Assembly: GCF_918697925.1 (NCBI RefSeq)
Contig: NZ_CAKKMF010000058.1
Location: 1-34,029 of the forward strand
Direction of reading: 5' to 3'
Source of the DNA: Arthrobacter sp. Bi26
GTDB taxonomy: Bacteria > Actinomycetota > Actinomycetes > Actinomycetales > Micrococcaceae
DNA length: 34,029 nucleotides
A program made the translations under genes and the position numbers. This document shows, one piece after another, positions 29,737 to 34,029 of this stretch. Numbering within the stretch: position 1 is the stretch's first letter; each line of letters starts with the position of its first letter. The notes beneath the pieces were generated by a model. That model searched no databases. It worked only from the letters and a program-made list of their open reading frames with translations, and had not been told where the DNA came from.

Positions 29737-32565
29737 GTGAAGACTCCGACGTACCAGCTGACAGTGCGGGCGGTGGCGGCTGCCGCCATCGCGCTTGCGG
29801 GATCGTTCTACGCCGTTCCTGCCCTCGCCGTAACAGGAGGGACGGAACCCGCACCGACAGCGTCGCCGACAGTCTCGCCGTCGGACGCACCGACAGCCCC
29901 GCCGTCGGCAACCGCCGGCCCGGCAGCGCCGGTTGATACGACGGCGGCGGCTGGCGCGACAGCCACGGCCGCCGCCGCGACGCGCATCAGCGACGCCGGC
30001 CTCGCCGAAGCCGTGCAGCGGGACCTTGGCATGACCCTTGCGGAGTTTGATGCCGCCGGTGCGCTGGCCCGGCGGGCCGCCGACGCCGCTCCCTCCCTGC
30101 GGGCCCTCCCCGGCTATGTGGGGATCAGCCTCGCCGGCGGCAAGATCGCGGTTGAAGGCAGCGGCCCCGAGCTCCGGGCCCGCGTGGCCGAGCTGAACCA
30201 GTCCGGCACGGCCACGTTCGTGCTTGCCGCCCCTGCCGCCGCCGTTGTCCCCTCGGCCGCGGAGCTCCTTGCCTCCAGCACCCAGCAACTGTTCGAGGCC
30301 TACGTCAGCGAGGTCGGGGCCGCAGGGCTGCAGGCCGTCACCTACACCAACGGCCACTTCGTCATCCGCACCGGCGGCACCAACACGGCGCAGTCCATTC
30401 CCGCCTCCGGCGCCGCTCCCGCCTCCGGCGCCGCTCCCGCCTCCGGCGGGGATGCGCAGCCAGCGACAGCGCCGGGCACGAAGCCGAAGATGTCCGCGGC
30501 GGATTTCGTGGCCCGCTACGCCAACGTGGCACTGGAACAAGGATCGCGGATCGCCACGGAAGAGGACTTCTTTGGCGGCCAGGGGTACATCATTGACGGC
30601 CGCACCCTGTGTTCGGCCGGATTCGGGGCCTTCAGCCCCGCGGGCGAGCCCTTGGTCCTGACCGCCGGGCACTGCGCCGCTGACGGTGCCGCGAAGCAGG
30701 CCCAGGTTGAAGATCCCGCGGGGGCGCCGGCGGCCGGCGGGGCCGGTTCGGGCGCGGCCGCCGGGACCCTGGGGACCTTCGGGTTCAGCCAGTTCGGCGG
30801 TCCGGACAATTCCATAGTGGCTGCGGACGGCACCAACGTCGGCACGGACATCGCCGTCCTCCGGGGTATCCGGAGCAGCTTGGACCTCCAGCCGGCCGTC
30901 ACGCGGTGGGACAACCCCGCCGATCCGGGGCCGTCGTCCGTGAAGATCGTGGGAACCGTGGCGCCGTTCCAGGGTCAGCCCGTGTGCCGGTCCGGCCGGA
31001 GCCTCGGCTGGTCGTGCGGGACCGTGGACTCAGTGGGCACCTGGGTCATCGCCGGACCGAACTCCTTGCCGCCGGACTTTGACAACGATCTCCGGGCGCT
31101 GAACGGCTTCGACTCCAGCACGGTCAAGTCCCGCCCCGGGGACTCCGGCGGACCGTGGATCAGCGGGAACTTCGCCGTCGGCATGCACACCGGGGCGGAA
31201 AGCGAGGGCGGCGTACAGACGCGGGCCATCGCGACCACGCTCGAGGACGCAGCGGGCCGGGTTCCCGGCGGTGTCCAGCTGCAGCTGTTCCTGGCCAAGC
31301 CAACGCTAGCGGCGGCCGCCAACGGAACCGTCACAGCCGGTGAGCCGATTACGGGGCACGTGGGCGCCGGTCCGGCCTCCGTGGTGGCGCCGAATTCCAA
31401 GGTCCGCGTCACCGTCCTAGACCAGAAACCAGGCCAGAAACCAGTCCAGAAACCAGGCCAGAAGGACGGTCAGCCGTTGGAAGTGCCCATCGACGCGTCG
31501 GGAAACTGGCAGTTCCCCGCGCCGTCGTCGGCCGGGCAGTTCAAGTTCTCGGCTGAAACTGTGAACGAATTCAGCCGCTCCGGGGCAGTCTCGCTGTCCG
31601 TCGACGTATCCCGCCTCGCGGCTCCGGCCATCACCTCTCCGGTGGACGGCCCGGCGCTCACCGCCATCGAAACAATCGAGGGCACCGGCGAAGCCGGCCG
31701 CACGGTGCGGCTCTCCGGCGACTTTACTGGGACCGGACTGGTCGCCGCAGACGGCCGCTGGAGCATCAAGGTGGCCGATCAGCCGGTCTTCGGAAAAATT
31801 TCGGTCACGGCGGTGCTCACGGCCCCCGGGCAGGCGGACAGCCCCTCGGTGACCCGCGCCTACTCTGTCATTCCGCCGGTTCCGGCGGTGTCGAACCTCC
31901 GGGACGGCAAACGCCTGCGCCAGGATGCCCTGCCCGCCGGCATCTCGGGCACCGCCATTGACGGTGCCGACGTGACCGCGGCGGTGGATGGGGTGGCCAT
32001 TGGATCAGTCCTGGCCGGTGCTGGCAATGCTGGTGCCGGCGGTTCCGGCGGTGCGGGGGCGCGGGCCGCGCTGCAGCAGCGGATTCCGCAGGACCTGGCC
32101 GGCGGCGCCCGCTGGAGTGTCCCGTTCCCCGCCGGACTGGCCACTGGAGCGCACACGCTGACGGTTACGCAGGCCATTGACGGTGTCGCTTCGCTTCCGG
32201 CCGCCGTGGCGTTCACCGTCGACGCCGCACCTGTTTCCGCGGGTACCCCGGACGAGACCCCGGCAAACAGCCCGCCGGCAACGCCCAGCCAACCGACAGT
32301 CCCGCAGCAGCCGGTCAACCCGGCCGGAGCTCCCGCCGAGCCGGCCAACCCGGCGCAGGCGCCCGTCCCGCCGTCGGACACTTCCGTCATTGTGGGCGGC
32401 GAAGCACCGGACGGTGCGGCACCAGACGGCACGGCGGCAGGCGATGCGGGCCAGTTGGCCAGCACGGGTGCCGGCGGGCTCCTGCCCGCCGCAGGACTCG
32501 GCGCCGGGGCCCTGCTGCTCGGCGCGGCCTTCGTGGCGTTCGGCCGGCGCCGGGCGGGCCGCTAG
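29737..32565 (+). CDS. Secreted S1-family serine protease with LAxTG cell-wall anchor
   Basis: A 942-residue exported protein. In order it has a signal peptide (about 1-32), a Pro/Thr/Ala linker, an alpha-lytic-protease-like prodomain region (about 84-215), and a chymotrypsin-fold domain with triad His312 (Thr-Ala-Gly-His-Cys), Asp371 (Thr-Asp-Ile-Ala-Val-Leu) and Ser470 (Gly-Asp-Ser-Gly-Gly-Pro). Cys292/Cys313 and Cys417/Cys427 are likely disulfides. Two or three Ig-like repeats (about 520-830), a Pro-rich stalk, and Leu907-Ala-Ser-Thr-Gly with a hydrophobic helix and Arg tail follow. The last part is a sortase E-type sorting signal, so the protease is probably wall-bound. Substrate is unknown. 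The start is GTG after a TAGAGT box. Confidence 0.92.
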   Translation: MKTPTYQLTVRAVAAAAIALAGSFYAVPALAVTGGTEPAPTASPTVSPSDAPTAPPSATAGPAAPVDTTAAAGATATAAAATRISDAGLAEAVQRDLGMTLAEFDAAGALARRAADAAPSLRALPGYVGISLAGGKIAVEGSGPELRARVAELNQSGTATFVLAAPAAAVVPSAAELLASSTQQLFEAYVSEVGAAGLQAVTYTNGHFVIRTGGTNTAQSIPASGAAPASGAAPASGGDAQPATAPGTKPKMSAADFVARYANVALEQGSRIATEEDFFGGQGYIIDGRTLCSAGFGAFSPAGEPLVLTAGHCAADGAAKQAQVEDPAGAPAAGGAGSGAAAGTLGTFGFSQFGGPDNSIVAADGTNVGTDIAVLRGIRSSLDLQPAVTRWDNPADPGPSSVKIVGTVAPFQGQPVCRSGRSLGWSCGTVDSVGTWVIAGPNSLPPDFDNDLRALNGFDSSTVKSRPGDSGGPWISGNFAVGMHTGAESEGGVQTRAIATTLEDAAGRVPGGVQLQLFLAKPTLAAAANGTVTAGEPITGHVGAGPASVVAPNSKVRVTVLDQKPGQKPVQKPGQKDGQPLEVPIDASGNWQFPAPSSAGQFKFSAETVNEFSRSGAVSLSVDVSRLAAPAITSPVDGPALTAIETIEGTGEAGRTVRLSGDFTGTGLVAADGRWSIKVADQPVFGKISVTAVLTAPGQADSPSVTRAYSVIPPVPAVSNLRDGKRLRQDALPAGISGTAIDGADVTAAVDGVAIGSVLAGAGNAGAGGSGGAGARAALQQRIPQDLAGGARWSVPFPAGLATGAHTLTVTQAIDGVASLPAAVAFTVDAAPVSAGTPDETPANSPPATPSQPTVPQQPVNPAGAPAEPANPAQAPVPPSDTSVIVGGEAPDGAAPDGTAAGDAGQLASTGAGGLLPAAGLGAGALLLGAAFVAFGRRRAGR
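30400..30448 (+). repeat. 18-bp coding tandem repeat in the protease linker
   Basis: About 2.7 copies of an 18-base unit (CCCGCCTCCGGCGCCGCT) encode Pro-Ala-Ser-Gly-Ala-Ala in the linker before the catalytic domain. Copy number could vary between strains. Confidence 0.85.
31423..31470 (+). repeat. 12-bp coding tandem repeat in the protease
   Basis: Four copies of a 12-base unit encode Gln-Lys-Pro-Gly-type tetrapeptides (QKPG, QKPV, QKPG, QKDG) within the first Ig-like region. This is a lysine-rich flexible insertion. Confidence 0.85.
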
Positions 32566-32592
32566 CGGCGGACTCCAGGCCCGGCTCGCTGC

Positions 32593-32636
32593 AAAGCTGC
32601 GGGGTCGCCGTACGGTTACGGCGACCCCGCAGCTTT
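32593..32636. terminator. Perfect 20-bp hairpin terminator between convergent genes
   Basis: The arms at 32593-32612 and 32617-32636 are fully complementary around the loop CGGT. The flanks give TTTT on the plus strand and TTT on the minus strand, so it can end both the protease and flavohemoglobin transcripts. A related GCGACCCCGC segment recurs at 32641-32650. Confidence 0.75.
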
Positions 32637-32677
32637 TGGGCGACCCCGCGAGTTCGGGGCCGAACAGCGAGCCGCGG

Positions 32678-33886
32678 CTACTGGAAATCAGCCAGCCAGA
32701 GATCCGGGCCGAAAACCTCGTATTGAATGTCCTTGGCCGGTACACCACCAGCAATCAAGGCGCTGCGAACCGACTTCAGGAACGGCAGGGGACCGCAGAG
32801 GTAGTACTCGGCGTCGTCGGGGAGTTCCACCGCTCCGACGTCCATGAAGCCGGAGAACTCGGATCCGGAGTCACTTCCGCCGACAGTGGGATTCAGGAAC
32901 CACGTCCTCAACGTCCCGTCCGGCAAGGCAGCCAGATCCTCCGTGACCTGCCCCCGAAGTGGGAAGGACGCCTCGCTGTCGTCGGCATGCAGCATTATCA
33001 CCTGCCGCTGGGAACCGGACTTGACGAGGTGCGACAGCATTCCGGCCATCGGGGTGATCCCGATCCCCGCGCTGGCCAGGACCAGGGGCCGGTCCGTGTA
33101 CTCCAGCACCACATCGCCGAAGGGTGCCGAGAGCTCCACCTCGTCGCCCACCCGGACCTCATTGTGCAGCAGATTGGACATCTCGCCGTCGGGGGTCCCG
33201 AGTCCTTGGACCCGCTTCACCGCGAACTGCCGGTGCTGGCCGTCGTCGGCCTTGGTCAGGCTGTACTGCCTGGGCTGGTGGACGCCGTCGTGCATTTGCA
33301 TCTTGATCGTCACGTACTGCCCCGGCAGGGAAGGCTTGACGTCGCGCTCGTCGGTACGTTCGACGACGAACGAGACGACGTCGTCTGTCTCCTGGATCCG
33401 CTGCACCACCCGCCATGTCCGCCAGATGGTTTCGGGGGAGAGGTGCACGGCGTTGTACAGCCCGCGCTCCTTGTTGATGAGCAGGTTCGCCAGCAGCCAG
33501 TAGACCTCGTCCCAGGCGGCGGCGACCTCGGGGGTGACGGCATCCCCCAGGACATCCACGATCGCCCACATGAGGTGGTCGTGGACAACCTGGTACTGGT
33601 CCGGGCTCAGGCCCAGCGAGACGTGTTTGTGGGCCACCCGGGAGAGCAGATGGTCCGGCACCTGATCCGGTTTCTCCACGAGCATGGTGGCGAATGCCGC
33701 GATGGATCCGGCGAGTGCCTGCTGCTGGCGGCCGTCCGCCTGGTTTCCCCTGTTGAACAGGCCGTCCAGGAGGTCCGGCCGTGCCTCGAACATATGTTTG
33801 TAGAAGCGCTTGGCGATCTCCTCGATGTGCTCGCCGACTACGGGAAGCGTTGCCTGGATGACAGGAAGTGAGGTGTCTGAGAGCAT
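32678..33886 (-). CDS. hmp: Flavohemoglobin (nitric oxide dioxygenase)
   Basis: A 402-residue three-domain protein that converts nitric oxide to nitrate using O2 and NAD(P)H. The globin domain (1-140) has Tyr29, Gln54 or Gln55, and the proximal heme His88 in Ala-His-Lys-His. The FAD-binding domain has Pro-Arg-Gln-Tyr-Ser-Leu. The NAD-binding domain has Gly-Ile-Gly-Ile-Thr-Pro-Met and ends Tyr-Leu-Cys-Gly-Pro-Leu-Pro-Phe and Glu-Val-Phe-Gly-Pro. The start is the ATG at 33886 with GGAAGGG upstream; an in-frame ATG ten codons earlier has no such site. No clear NsrR box is seen. Confidence 0.95.
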   Translation of the reverse strand: MLSDTSLPVIQATLPVVGEHIEEIAKRFYKHMFEARPDLLDGLFNRGNQADGRQQQALAGSIAAFATMLVEKPDQVPDHLLSRVAHKHVSLGLSPDQYQVVHDHLMWAIVDVLGDAVTPEVAAAWDEVYWLLANLLINKERGLYNAVHLSPETIWRTWRVVQRIQETDDVVSFVVERTDERDVKPSLPGQYVTIKMQMHDGVHQPRQYSLTKADDGQHRQFAVKRVQGLGTPDGEMSNLLHNEVRVGDEVELSAPFGDVVLEYTDRPLVLASAGIGITPMAGMLSHLVKSGSQRQVIMLHADDSEASFPLRGQVTEDLAALPDGTLRTWFLNPTVGGSDSGSEFSGFMDVGAVELPDDAEYYLCGPLPFLKSVRSALIAGGVPAKDIQYEVFGPDLWLADFQ

Positions 33887-33987
33887 GGTGGATCCCTTCC
33901 GGTGCGACCGGTGCAACCCGTCGGTGGCGGGCGACTCAGCACTACCAAGCTAACAGCCGGGGCAACGGGCCTTCCGGGTCGATCGGC

Positions 33988-34016
33988 CCTACACCGACGG
34001 GGGCGACCGGTGTAGG
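33988..34016. repeat. 9-bp inverted repeat upstream of hmp
   Basis: CCTACACCG at 33988-33996 and CGGTGTAGG at 34008-34016 flank an 11-base interval. It lies about 100 bp upstream of hmp at the window edge. It could be an operator for hmp or a terminator for the unseen neighbour. Confidence 0.5.
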
Positions 34017-34029
34017 CGGCGTTCACGCC

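Overview
The window is a high-GC actinobacterial chromosome segment. Its gene content and order suggest a soil member of the Micrococcaceae, such as Arthrobacter or Pseudarthrobacter. Supporting clues are the menB-menE-menA cluster next to DUF4229 and PLDc_N genes, a homoprotocatechuate ring-cleavage dioxygenase with the active-site numbering of the Arthrobacter/Brevibacterium enzymes, and a LAxTG cell-wall sorting signal. No phage, transposase, rRNA, tRNA or CRISPR is visible. Genus assignment is inference.

Layout. 1-831 (-): an AbiEi/DUF559-like gene cut by the window edge, followed by a non-coding 85-bp direct repeat pair. 1190-2072: two small membrane proteins transcribed divergently. 2187-5251 (-): menaquinone genes menB-menE-menA. 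5273-6612 (-): a VOC protein and a CPBP membrane protease-like protein. 6665-9357 (+): a three-gene Mn/Fe-type metal ABC transporter. 9458-11107 (+): an ABC-F ATPase. 11374-12831 (+): an amino acid permease behind a long leader. 12869-19305 (-): a six-gene homoprotocatechuate (4-hydroxyphenylacetate) meta-cleavage operon containing its own GntR/FCD regulator. 19527-21476 (+): a divergent FAD-dependent aromatic hydroxylase. 21863-22916 (-): a dienelactone hydrolase and a CsbD stress protein. 23094-24244 (+): an SRPBCC protein and a pentapeptide-like protein. 24354-27273 (+): thiolase, enoyl-CoA hydratase and 3-hydroxyacyl-CoA dehydrogenase, probably the lower phenylacetyl-CoA pathway. 27306-32565: a GNAT acetyltransferase, a secreted SGNH hydrolase, a tyrosine phosphatase and a large secreted, sortase-anchored S1 protease. 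32678-33886 (-): flavohemoglobin.

How the genes work together. The central region degrades aromatic compounds. The divergent hydroxylase probably supplies a dihydroxylated ring. HpaD opens it, HpaE oxidises the semialdehyde, a FAH-RraA fusion handles decarboxylation and/or isomerisation, HpaH hydrates, and HpaI cleaves to pyruvate and succinic semialdehyde. A separate isomerase (HpaF) is not in the window. The operon promoter lies next to a GTATAC palindrome suited to the embedded GntR regulator, and the hydroxylase promoter carries two IclR-like sites. The thiolase cluster has a TetR/PaaR-like operator at its predicted transcription start.

Points of most interest are the FAH-RraA fusion, a repeated leaderless-promoter signature (a TAnnnT -10 box 6-7 nt before the start codon at nine genes), a nested RNA-like foldback at 21512-21619, and several duplicated non-coding elements. 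I did not find a clearly new defence or mobile system; the region reads as core and catabolic chromosome.
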